Assembly (NCBI GenBank): GCA_964019165.1 | Contig: OZ025269.1 | Coordinates: 8,853,191 to 8,917,190 of the forward strand | Reading direction: 5' to 3' | Source of the DNA: Mastigias papua | Taxonomy: Eukaryota; Cnidaria; Scyphozoa; Rhizostomeae; Mastigiidae | Length of the DNA: 64,000 bases | Shown: one piece after another, positions 48,519-57,851 of the stretch | Layout: each line of letters begins with the position of its first letter | Numbering within the stretch: position 1 is the stretch's first letter | Translations under genes and position numbers: made by a program | Notes under the pieces: model-generated | Seen by the model: the letters and a program-made list of their open reading frames with translations, nothing else | Told to the model about the DNA's origin: nothing | Databases searched by the model: none

Positions 48519-49558
48519 GAATGCATAGCAACAACACACTGCGGGATACTCATCGCATTCCGTTGTTGTCAAGCTGCATACAAAAGCGTAGGTACAAAAA
48601 GGACAGAGGGAGGGGCAATTACAGCATTGATCTGAAGTGACAAAATGTAACAATAAAACTGCCAATGAGCAAAACAACAGCCACATAGAGTGACCGTCTC
48701 TTCACCAGACATGTGAACCTGACGAACATATTGGCAGTTAGCATCGTTCATTACTGTCTCTATCTCTAGTGCTTCAATAAATTGTTGTTGTTATCTAGTG
48801 AAGCCATTTAGATTACTAGTGTGAATGTAATTTTGGTCGTTGTTCTTTTTAGCTAACTAGTAATTGTGTAACACGGAGGAGACTTTGAATATCCCTGCCG
48901 TCTGTTCTGTCTGTTTTGCTGATAACGGAAGTATTCCTGAAATTTCGCCATGCAGACAGGCATATGTAATCAATAGCGAATGTTTTCAATGGGGGTGTTT
49001 CTTGGGTACATTTTGAACTGTAATGCATAGCCAGTTAACACACCAGCCATAAAAGCAGTGCACATATAACGCCTCTTGTATAGAAAAAGTTGCCAAAATA
49101 CATAAGCAGAATATATTTTAGGCATTTGAATAAGAACGAATGGTGAAATTAATAAGTTACGGACTGCATCTGCGTAACCATAGCAATACTACCGTTAGTA
49201 CATGTGCTAACGTCTGTCTTGGCCTCGTTTGCAAGTTCTGGCAAAGTTCAAGTAAAGCCGGTATTTAGAGCGTTTTTGCAAGCTATGTTGCTCGAACTGT
49301 TCCTATATTTTCAAGATAAGTCTCGTGAGGCTCGTTTCGTCGATTACATTGTTGTTGGAAGATAAAAATTATGTCCTAATACCGATTTGGGTAGGAGCAC
49401 TGCCGGAGGGACAGAATGATAGATACCCACGTGACATGACGTCACAGAGATGACTTACAGAATTTTAAATATCACCATCGTTTTTAGCACCATCGATTAC
49501 CCCTTGACCAACCAACACATTGCAGGTATAACGTGTTTTGAAAAATTTCAATACCAGA

Positions 49559-49836
49559 CAATACCCGACAAAAGTCCTGGGACACTTTGCACTTTTTGCA
49601 GTCTGCAACAAACTTTCATTCCCCTCTCCCCCTGAAACAATGTTGGTTTTCTGGAGAAGTACCTGCGATAATGGGAAAATTTTGCGTGCACGCCAACTTC
49701 AAATGTACCACAAACGAATCAACATTGTTCTAGGGGGAAGGGGGGTGCATGTTTGTAGCAACTATGACAATATGTAGAGGAAAATGGTTTTTTATCTGTT
49801 TCTTCTAAGTGTCCCAAGGACTTTTGTCCACTATTG
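49559..49836. repeat. Right 278-bp MITE-like module of composite copy 2
   Basis: Direct repeat of 46849-47126; its outer end CTATTG abuts TA and the resumed gypsy text. Confidence 0.85.
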
Positions 49837-49900
49837 TAGGTTACCATTTTATAAGGTTGAACTTAACGAACACCAGGCTGGTCATTCTAGGGAAGGCAAG
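49837..49900 (+). pseudogene. Gypsy pol remnant right of the composite element
   Basis: Joining 46848 to 49839 keeps a readable frame (RLPFYKVELNEHQ), the position of the usual RxxP start of the RT fingers. Similarity fades within about 20 codons. Confidence 0.45.
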
Positions 49901-50135
49901 TAACGTTGTAAAAAGCCAACTGTAAGAGAACGCTTCCCTTTGCATCGCTGACGAGTCCCCGTTGACTGAGAAGAGACAGGGACGCGATTGGGACGTGATG
50001 TAACTGTGCTATTTTGTTCTCTTCGTAAATTGTATGCATAGTGACTTCGTGTCCTTTCCCGCCGTAGGTAGTTAGACTTTTTGCTTGATAGATAAAACAA
50101 AAAGACAAGATTACCATATCACCATCGTGCTGAGG
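49901..50135. other. Unannotated stretch
   Basis: I see no gene or repeat here; it may be the remaining gypsy 3' end. Confidence 0.4.
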
Positions 50136-50139
50136 TGTG

Positions 50140-50440
50140 CAGTGCAACTAAACAATTGTGCACCGACCACGAACAATCGTGCAGCAGAGCCTGACAATCG
50201 TGCATCAAAACTTAACAATGGTGCAGATTACCTGTGGTTTGATGTCAGGATTGTTTTCTTTTATCTCAAATGTCAGATGATTGTGCAGCATCTCAAATTC
50301 TCAACAATGGTTTGTGCAGCACATCAAACTTGTAATGCTGCACAATAGATTCTACTATATCACAATCGATTTAGAGCGCCTTACAATTGTCTCCTACCGC
50401 AGCACAATAGTACTCTGACAGGCTACAATTCACGCACAAT
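50140..50440. repeat. Degenerate AATYGTGCA repeat cluster
   Basis: ACAATTGTGCACC, ACAATCGTGCAGC, ACAATCGTGCATC and ACAATGGTGCAG recur about every 21-22 bp from 50150 to 50228. Reversed forms (TGCTGCACAAT, GCAGCACAAT) follow from about 50290 to 50410. The opposite orientation on the two sides suggests a small palindromic element. Confidence 0.6.
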
Positions 50441-50833
50441 AAGCGATGAGCCATATATGGAATGCCCAATTCGTTCTCAGCACTCAGCATAAAAGTGATG
50501 GCGAGACCAGATACGGGGGTACACAAATATCCGAACGATGATGCGTGGGGACTTACGAAGAGTTTTCTTGAAATTCGACTGCCTTTCGTAAGGCTTGTGC
50601 ATTACACTGCATCCGTCCCTGCTGCCCTCTAAGTGATTTCTATTAATTCTCCGGAGTCTGATTTAACATGGAATCAATATTATTGTCCATTTTTGGCCGT
50701 ATCTTAAGCAGAACAATCGCAAAAGTGAATAAGTAGCTCTTTTCCCCGTACTGTGCATTGTTGGTAATGAATCTGGAAAATCACTTGCCTCATTTTCATC
50801 AGAGGTCAAGCCCTTTCTACGTCACTGTTGAAA
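50441..50833. other. Unannotated stretch
   Basis: I see nothing recognisable in this interval. Confidence 0.45.
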
Positions 50834-51612
50834 GGGATATGCTATACGGACATACATTGACCGCGCTCAAAGTCCATTGAAATTATGCGAACTTCCGATA
50901 CTTTGGTCGTTTACCGGCCCTGCGAAAACCGAGGTAGCTTATTGTAAAATAACACGATTTTACAGCGTAACAAATATACAGAAATTAACACAAAAATACA
51001 CAAGTTCTTTTGTAACAAAAGATGTCTCGAATCCTACTCAATAATGACTTTCACTGACAACAACTCCTCAGCAAACTCAATACAGTAACGAATTCCAGAA
51101 CGGCAATACCACAACGACTTTAACTTCAACTCCACGATGACAACTACTAACGACGACAACTGCTAACGACGACTTCACACAACAACTGACTATACAGAAA
51201 ATTAAATGCTTTATTTATATCAACACACATGACGTAGCAAAACAATTATAACATATGACGGACTAAGGGGGCAATGCAATGGCATGGTAACACAACACAA
51301 CAAACAACAGTGTACTAAGATTAGAGAATACGTCACAGACAAGGAAAACAACATGATGACAGTAGCAGTGGGAGATGATGATGATGCAACACTTAGAAAT
51401 ATGATGACGGGGCAACAAAAACGGAACACATAGGAACAGAGAACCAACGTTACTTAACATGACGAAATCAAAGATACAAATAAAACTAGTATTATAACAT
51501 TATAGAGGCAAAGAAAATTATTACACGAGAATGTTTATGGTAGGTATTGTGTGCGAACATCCGTGGAACGTAATAAAACTTGTGGAGGGAAGGGTTTATT
51601 CAGAAGTGTTGC
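50834..51612 (+). repeat. Unknown fragment, left inverted copy, split by a solo LTR
   Basis: With 50943-51499 removed, the sequence from GGGATATGCTATACG to TTCAGAAGTGTT matches the complement of 62258-62465 closely. In one frame both copies read GYAIRTYIDRAQSPLKL...NVIKLVEGRVYSEV with conservative and non-conservative changes. I do not recognise the protein. It could be an exon of a repeated gene or part of a transposon. Confidence 0.75.
50943..51499. mobile_element. Solo LTR, 557 bp
   Basis: It starts TGTAAAATAAC and ends TATTATAACA (TG...CA) and is flanked by TTAT on both sides (50939-50942 and 51500-51503). Removing it restores the text seen uninterrupted in the inverted copy at 62258-62465 (GTAGCTTATAGAG). 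It has no internal region, so it fits LTR-LTR recombination of an LTR retrotransposon. The family is unknown. Confidence 0.82.
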
Positions 51613-51722
51613 AAGCCCGTAGCCAGCTTGAAGTCACAATGGGGACACAGCCAATATATACAATACATTTATATATTTAATTCATTTCTGTCGGGGAGGC
51701 GTGGAGTCAAATTTTACAAATC
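51613..51722. other. Short spacer
   Basis: It contains GCAAGCCCGTAGCCAGC, matched in inverted orientation near 62062-62071 beside the other fragment copy; otherwise nothing is seen. Confidence 0.5.
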
Positions 51723-51772
51723 TTTTGAGGGACAATCTGAAATTACTGTTGACAATTTTGCTGCTATTTGTA
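51723..51772 (+). repeat. Copia 5' LTR, first part
   Basis: It matches 61760-61809 with substitutions and is interrupted at TA by the TIR transposon. Confidence 0.8.
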
Positions 51773-52717
51773 GGGTAATTCGGGGCAAAATGTGACGCTC
51801 AAGCAAATAGTCTACTCTTGCTCAGCCAGGAATACGTGAATAAAAGAGGACAGCTTTCATATACTTACTTAAATATATGAACTATTCAACAGCAAGAGCA
51901 ATTTTCCCTAGCTTTTCATAACTTGACAATTTCAAGCTTTTTCGACAACAGGAATATCGTCTCATTTTGCCCCACAAGTGGGGCAAAATGAGACACTTTA
52001 TCTTCAATGTTTATAACTCTTAAAGACATACATCTACTAGTTACATTTTTAAATGATAAGTGGCGGAGGCAAGAGACATTTCATTCAACAGTTTTTAGCA
52101 ATATATTACTAATTGAAATGACTGAAATAAGTACACTTTCATTCGAATTAATTTAATGAAATTTATGAAATTCTTCTAAAAATTATGTAGTGGCGAAATA
52201 TCAACGAGGTGCGTGGTTATGCAAATTAGATGCAAATTACAAAGCATATCAAAAAGAACAGGCGGTCGAAATACGGCCAATGAAAAAGTTATCATATGAA
52301 GATTCGAAAGTTAAACATTGTTGCGAAAAAGCTTTTGTTAAAACAGATCTTTAATCGATGTTTTAATGGGTAGCCACGCATTTTTGGACAGCTTCGAATG
52401 TCAAACCTAATGTTCTGCTATCTGAAGAAGTTTTGAGTTAACTCTGCTCTGTGATCAGATGCATTATCCTGTTGACAAACGAGAGTTTTTCTTGATTGCT
52501 ATGGATATTGCGAATACTTTAAGAACGATTTTCTTGAAGCAAGGAAACATAACATGTTCAATTCAACCTTCATGTTATTGAGTCGTTTCTAAGGCCAAAC
52601 GACAATCGTTAGAGAATACCCACTGAAGAAGGACCCGGCAGTTTTTTGCTGAAATAAAAGTCTTTGCTTTTTTATATTCTTTGATAAGTGAGCACCATCT
52701 GAGATCAAAGTCAATTC
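51773..52717. other. Left non-coding part of the TIR transposon
   Basis: AT-rich sequence with a hairpin of the subterminal motif near 51955-52005; no gene is visible. Confidence 0.55.
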
Positions 52718-52838
52718 TATAGTGTTCTCGTATTCAAATGCTTCTCTGATTGCTACTCTAATACTCTAATCTCAAAATGCTACCATACGATTAATATATG
52801 CTAAATGTCACGTGGTAAATTACTACATGTCAACACTA
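52718..52838 (-). repeat. Gypsy 3' LTR
   Basis: The TG...CA core is 113 bp (52723-52835); identity with the other LTR extends to TATAG and CTA on the sides. It differs from 57149-57269 at TCGTATTC against TCGAATTC. Confidence 0.88.
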
Positions 52839-52850
52839 CATCTCTCCCTT
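52839..52850 (-). promoter_or_regulatory. Polypurine tract
   Basis: The minus strand reads AAGGGAGAGATG immediately before the 3' LTR, as expected of the plus-strand primer of an LTR retrotransposon. Confidence 0.7.
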
Positions 52851-53063
52851 GCTTTAAATGAATTGTCCAATTATCTAAATCAATAGTAAGTCCATAAAAT
52901 TAAATATGATGTATGATATGTTTGAAATAAACCACAAAACTTCTGATACGATTGAAAACAAAACACAAATATACGTGCAAACAGAACTGTTATATATATA
53001 TAAGATAAAACATGAATATAGTTGAAAATACTTGTATGTTTTGTCCTATATCCAGCTTTGTAA

Positions 53064-56000
53064 TTACGGATTATAAATGTTCATTCCATATCTTCGAACT
53101 GGATGTCTTTTACGTCGTGGATAACGATTATTTCCTTCTGCACCCGGCAATCCATTTATTCCGGGGCAGTTGATATAGTCATCGTATTGGTTCATATCAT
53201 CATTTTCATCGTTGTCACCATCAAAAGAACCATGAAACTTCTTGAAAAACGATACATTTCGTGTAACGTAGTGTCCATTTCGAACAACGGTAACACGATT
53301 GCCTTTCCTTTTCACGATTTTGTATGGCTTGGGGTTGTCACGTGCAGACAATTTAGTTATGTTCGAATTCTTTACCGGGATGATATCGCCTTCTACGAGA
53401 TCTGATTCTGTTGCTCGACATTTCCGATCTGCATAAGATTTCATCCGCTCTTTTGCTTGAGTATCTCTGTCTTTCAAGTCAACACTGGCATTATTGCTTA
53501 CAAGTTGTGGGAGCTTTGTAGTAATTTCCCCATTAAATAGTAAGTTAGCCGGTGATTTTCCTGTTGTTGCATGAGGAGTCGCACGGTAGTTCAATAGATA
53601 TTTATATATTGAACGTTTCCACTCCTTGCCTTCTAGATGTGCAGTCTTTATAGCTTTTGCTAGGGGTTGCATAAATCTTTCAACTTCAGCATTACCTTGT
53701 GGCCAATAAGGTGAACTTGTTGTGTGTTTTGCGCCCAATTCCTTCATAAAGTGATAAAACTGTGTGCCATGAAAAGGTGGTCCATTGTCACTTTTGACAA
53801 CTTTAGGGAGTCCATGCGTTGCAACTATACGTTCTAATTTCGGAATGGTAATCTCTGCAGATGTTGATGTTATAATTTCAACTTCTGGAAAGCGACTAAA
53901 AGCATCAATCACTACCAGTAAATAATAACCACCAGGAAAAGGACCGCAAAAATCAATGTGAACTGTATGCCATGGCCCAGGAGGTAAATCACTCATAATC
54001 AATGGTTCCGGCCCTGGAACTGTGCTAGTTACTTGACAGGATAAACACGGATCAATGAGCTGTTTTGCCATCTCATCAATGCCTGGAAACCAAACTTTTT
54101 CTCTTAGTAATTGCTTAGTTTTTACAAGGCCCTGATGTCCTTCGTGGGCAATACTTAGGGCTTGCTGTCGAAGAGCAGCAGGCAGAACAATACGGGAACC
54201 TCGTAGGATAATATCACTGTTGACACAAAAAGTTAATTCATCTTTGACTCGACGGAAATATTGCAGTTCAGAAAGCGAAATGGTCGAATATAGGGGTTTG
54301 TCTTGGCAATCTAAGGATTTCCAGAGACCACTTTCAATCAACGTAGCGAGATGTTGCATAGTTGTATCAGCTTTTGTAGCCTGTTGTACTTGTGACAAAT
54401 TCATTGCCCGAGGAACTGCATGCTCAGTAAGAAACTTTAAATATGCTGTTGTTATGGTCTGACAATCTTGATTTAAAGATGCTTGATTTAAGCTATGATG
54501 TCGTGATAAGAAATTAGAAGGATTTTCCATACCTTTAACGTATCTGACGTCAAAATCAAAATCTTGAATTCGTAGGTTCCATCGCTCAATTCGTGCAGGG
54601 GGCTTTGACATCGAATTGTTTAAGATCAGTTCTACTGGTTTGCAATCTGTTACAAGAGTAAAATGTCCACCAAATAGATACAAATATAGCCGTTCCATGG
54701 CCCAAACAATGGCCAATGCTTCTCGTTCAGTTTGGGAATATTTCTGTTCCACAGGTGTGAGTGCACGACTAATGTAGGCAACAATTCTACGATTATCTTC
54801 ACCAGGAGAATGTTGCGATAAGATTGCAGATAAGCCTGTGGGAGAGGCGTCAGTAATGAGCTCTGTATTCTTGTGCTTATCAAAATAATCCATCACTGTA
54901 TCACTGGTGAGAGCTGCCTTTGTTGCTTGAAAAGCTTGCTCGTGCCGATATGTCCAGCAAAACACTGTATTCTTCTTCGTTAGTGTGCGAAGAGGTTCAG
55001 TCAAATCACTAAAATTTGGAATAAATTTTGAGCAATAAGTAGCTAACCCGAGGAAACTGCGTACGTCCTTGCAACTTGTCGGTGGGGGAGCATCGTGAAT
55101 TGCAGCAACTTTGATAGGATCTGGTGATATACCCTCTGAGGAAAATACAAATCCAAAAAATGGTAGTTTGTCTTGATTGAATAAGCACTTCTGTTTATTC
55201 AAGGTCTAACCTTTGTCCGCTAATCTTTGAAAAACAGAACGTAGCGTGTTGTCATGCTCAGTCTGTGTGGCACCAGACACGATTACATCGTCGCTAATGT
55301 TAATGACATTGGGAATATCTCGAAGCAGTTCTTGAATGATATGCTGAAAGATTTCACTTGCTGAACAAGTTCCGAAAGTGAGCTTCCTGTAGCGGCGTAA
55401 TCCCTGATGTGTAGCGAATGTGGTGATATAACGACTTTCGGGAGCGAGGGTTAATTGGTGATAACCAGCTCTTAAGTCTAATTTTGAAAAAACTTTCGCG
55501 CCATTCATGGAATGAATCAAATCATCTATTGTGGGTTTATGATGTCGCTCTCTGCGGATAGCTTTATTCGCCATACGCATGTCAACACATAACCGCACAC
55601 CACCATCTTTCTTGGGTACAATGACAAATGGTGAGACAAATGGGGTCGGTCCGTCGACTTTTTCGATAATCCCTTGCTGTTCTAACACCACAAGTTCTTG
55701 CTCAAACTTTTTGCGTAAATGAAAAGGAATTCTCCTAGCTGGTTGTACAACAGGGGTAACTGAGCTATCAATATGTAGGTGAACTTCATAGTCTTTCAAA
55801 ACGCCAACACCATCAAAAATACGTGGAAATTCTGCAATGAGTTGCTTATAAACGTGTTTATCCTTGGCTTCCACGTGATTGATATGCAATTGTATTAAGC
55901 TAAGTGCCTTTGCAGAATTGTAACTGAGGAGACAACCGTACTGTCCTTTAACGACATGAACAGTAGTTGCGTGAAAGGTCTGATTGCTCTCCATGGTAGC

Positions 56001-57113
56001 AGCAAGTTTTCCCAAGATAGGAAGCTGGGTGGATGCACCATACGCAAAAATACGGGCTGTTGAACGTTGGAGGGAAACTCTATGCTTCAAACGATCGAAA
56101 GTAGGTTCATCAATGATATCTAGGGACGCACCGGTGTCCATGGTCATAGAGATGGGCGTATCATTGAGTTTCACTGTAACAATTGGCGTTGTATTCGCAG
56201 CTTTCACTTGAACCGTAAAAAGATATTCCTCTTCCGCACAAGTAGTGTAACAGACATTAGTGGAAGGCGTTGCATCTGCAGATACTTGCTTGACGGCTTG
56301 TCGTGGGGGGCGAGAGAAACAGCGTTTGCTACTACGACATACCAATGCAAAATGTTTAGCCTTGCCGCATGCGTTACAACTTTTACCTTTTGCGGGGCAG
56401 GGACGCAAACGATGAGGCCAGGATCCACCCCAATGATTACAACGATTTTGAGGTGAGGGTGTTGTAGGCGGGCGTGACTGTGAGAGTGGTTTGTGGTGAG
56501 GCGCAGAGCTAGGTTTGGATGAAATGACTTGCGCTTGGTCGTCGGATATTGGCGAAGTTTGTAGGGAGGTCTCCATACCAGCAGCGTGAATTTCGCTTGA
56601 CTCAAATGCACGGGCTTTCGCCAACAGCTGAGATAACATAACATCCGCTTCGACGAAGGCATAACGACGTAACCTTTTCGAAGAGCAGTTTTGAATGAGG
56701 ACAGATTTGATTTCTTTATCCACATCTGCTAAATCACAGGTGGAGGCAAGTTTGCGCAACCTGGTAACGTACTGGTCCACTGTCTCATCAGAACGTTGAG
56801 ATTCCTTGCGAAATGTAAAGATCTCAAAATCGGCATTCTTTAAAGGCGTAAAATAAGCATCTAGTTTCTGCATAGCTAAAGTATAATTGGCTGCATCACC
56901 AGTATCAGGTTATGTATAAAAAATATCCTGTGTAGCCGGTCCAGATTGATAAAGTAGTAGAGCACGCTTTCGCGTTGGACCGCTAATTCCAAGAGCAGCG
57001 ATATACGTCTCAAAACGCCGTTTCCATAATTTCCAACGTGGGCCGATCGAAGACGGGTCGGAATATGGATCGAAAAACGGTAAAGAAGGCAAATCATTCG
57101 AACTAGTAGTCAT
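53064..57113 (-). pseudogene. Gypsy gag-pol polyprotein, two nonsense codons
   Basis: A single frame of 1350 codons runs from ATG at 57111-57113 to a stop at 53064-53066. Gag has PRWKLWKRRFETYI and a Cys-rich region with a knuckle CNACGKAKHFALVC. Aspartic protease shows MTMDTGAS. RT shows FVSPFVIVPKKDGGVRLCVDMR, FSKLDLRAGYHQ and the catalytic ISDD box (Ser for Tyr, also known in mag-like RTs). RNase H shows TDASPTGLSAILSQ and ERLYLYLFGG. Integrase has an H-x3-H/C-x2-C zinc site (HEGHQGL...CLSC) and catalytic D, D, E in HIDFCGPF, KSDNGPPF and GNAEVERF. A basic end follows. TAA at 56910-56912 and TAG at 55206-55208 interrupt the frame; there is no frameshift. It is otherwise full length. Confidence 0.92.
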
Positions 57114-57136
57114 CGCTGGGTTTTCAGTACCAAATA

Positions 57137-57146
57137 CTCGTCGCCA
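57137..57146 (-). promoter_or_regulatory. Primer binding site, tRNA-Ser-like
   Basis: The minus strand reads TGGCGACGAG, complementary to the 3' end CTCGTCGCCA of tRNA-Ser(GCU), whose acceptor stem is conserved in animals. It lies two or three bases inside the 5' LTR. Confidence 0.65.
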
Positions 57147-57148
57147 TT

Positions 57149-57269
57149 TATAGTGTTCTCGAATTCAAATGCTTCTCTGATTGCTACTCTAATACTCTAA
57201 TCTCAAAATGCTACCATACGATTAATATATGCTAAATGTCACGTGGTAAATTACTACATGTCAACACTA
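57149..57269 (-). repeat. Gypsy 5' LTR
   Basis: TG...CA core at 57154-57266, nearly identical to 52718-52838. Confidence 0.88.
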
Positions 57270-57775
57270 AAAATTCAACGTATATTTTAATCCATGTTAA
57301 GAAATACTAGTATATACTATGATTCCTAGTGGTAGAATAGGATGGACTTAGGCCATCTTCGCATTTTGCCCCAGTTTAATAACAGAAGAAAGAAAGAAAC
57401 TAAGCATAAAATTGTGCATTCCATCATGCTATGGTATTGCGAGTAATGTACAGTTGTGCTTAACTAAATTCTGTACGGGGTTGTATCTCACTCACCTTGA
57501 ATCATTAGCGCAAAAATTTGAAAAAGTTTTCAAGATATTTTCGTTAGCCTTGGCAAAATTGCTGTTTTAATCATCGATGAATCCGCAAAAAATTCGTTTT
57601 TCTTACCTCAGCTTTTCGTTACCACAGAAGCAACGGTTGAAAAGCTGAAAGAGGGAGTTTAATTCTTATGTTATAGATTGAGCTGATTTGTGTCTCCACC
57701 GGACAAACCGAAAATTCATTATGAAAGAAGAAATGTCGCATTCTGCCCCGTGTCTCATTTTGCCCCGAATTACCC
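57270..57775. other. Right non-coding part of the TIR transposon
   Basis: It ends with two TTTTGCCCC motifs and the 20-bp TIR. No gene is seen. Confidence 0.55.
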
Positions 57776-57842
57776 TATTATCATAATATAAGCGCACAAA
57801 TTAGAGAGTCGATCATGAGAATGAACGGGAAGCAAGATTATC
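57776..57842 (+). repeat. Copia 5' LTR, second part
   Basis: It continues the LTR after the TIR element and matches 61811-61874 (ATTATCATAATATA, GATCATGAGAATGAACGGGA). Homology ends abruptly, implying a deletion. Confidence 0.8.
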
Positions 57843-57851
57843 AGTTAACCG

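Larger units (their letters stand above)
47127..49558. other. 2432-bp core of composite copy 2
   Basis: It begins TCTGGTATCAAATTT and ends AAATTTCAATACCAGA. ORFs of 146 codons (47422-47862, minus) and 102 codons (48378-48686, minus) lack recognisable motifs, and indels between the copies break them. It contains the CRE-like pair at 47241-47259, a third TGACGTCA at 49437-49444 beside CACGTG, and the GTTTACAC module at 48093-48518. Confidence 0.6.
46849..49836. mobile_element. 2988-bp composite TIR element, copy 2 (in gypsy pol)
   Basis: It has the same architecture as 20849-23835: TA (46847-46848), a 278-bp module, a 2432-bp core, a 278-bp module, TA (49837-49838). Outer ends are CAATACCCGACAAAAGTCC and its inverted form ending CCACTATTG. 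It is similar to copy 1 along its whole length, including the core, while the flanking sequence is unrelated (gypsy pol instead of satellite). This shows the whole three-part unit moved as one. Motifs in the core are better preserved here. No transposase is seen. Confidence 0.87.
52718..57269 (-). mobile_element. Young Ty3/gypsy element with very short LTRs (mag-like)
   Basis: On the minus strand the order is 5' LTR (57149-57269), primer site (57137-57146), a single gag-pol frame (57113-53064), polypurine tract (52839-52850) and 3' LTR (52718-52838). The two LTRs differ by about one base, so the insertion is recent. LTRs of 113-121 bp are unusually short for gypsy and recall the mag lineage. 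The coding frame has only two nonsense codons. I could not define a target duplication. Confidence 0.9.
51773..57775. mobile_element. 6.0-kb TIR transposon carrying a nested gypsy
   Basis: Perfect 20-bp terminal inverted repeats GGGTAATTCGGGGCAAAATG are flanked by TA on both sides (51771-51772 and 57776-57777). The subterminal motif TTTTGCCCC / GGGGCAAAATGAGAC recurs at about 51962-52003, 57363 and 57750. TA duplication with such ends suggests the Tc1/mariner/pogo superfamily. About 1.45 kb belongs to the element itself; the rest is the gypsy at 52718-57269. I see no intact transposase in the flanks. Confidence 0.85.

Noticed and set aside
53103..53405. Plus-strand 100-codon ORF across the gypsy C-terminus
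   Set aside because: Antisense of the gag-pol frame, which carries the recognised domains.
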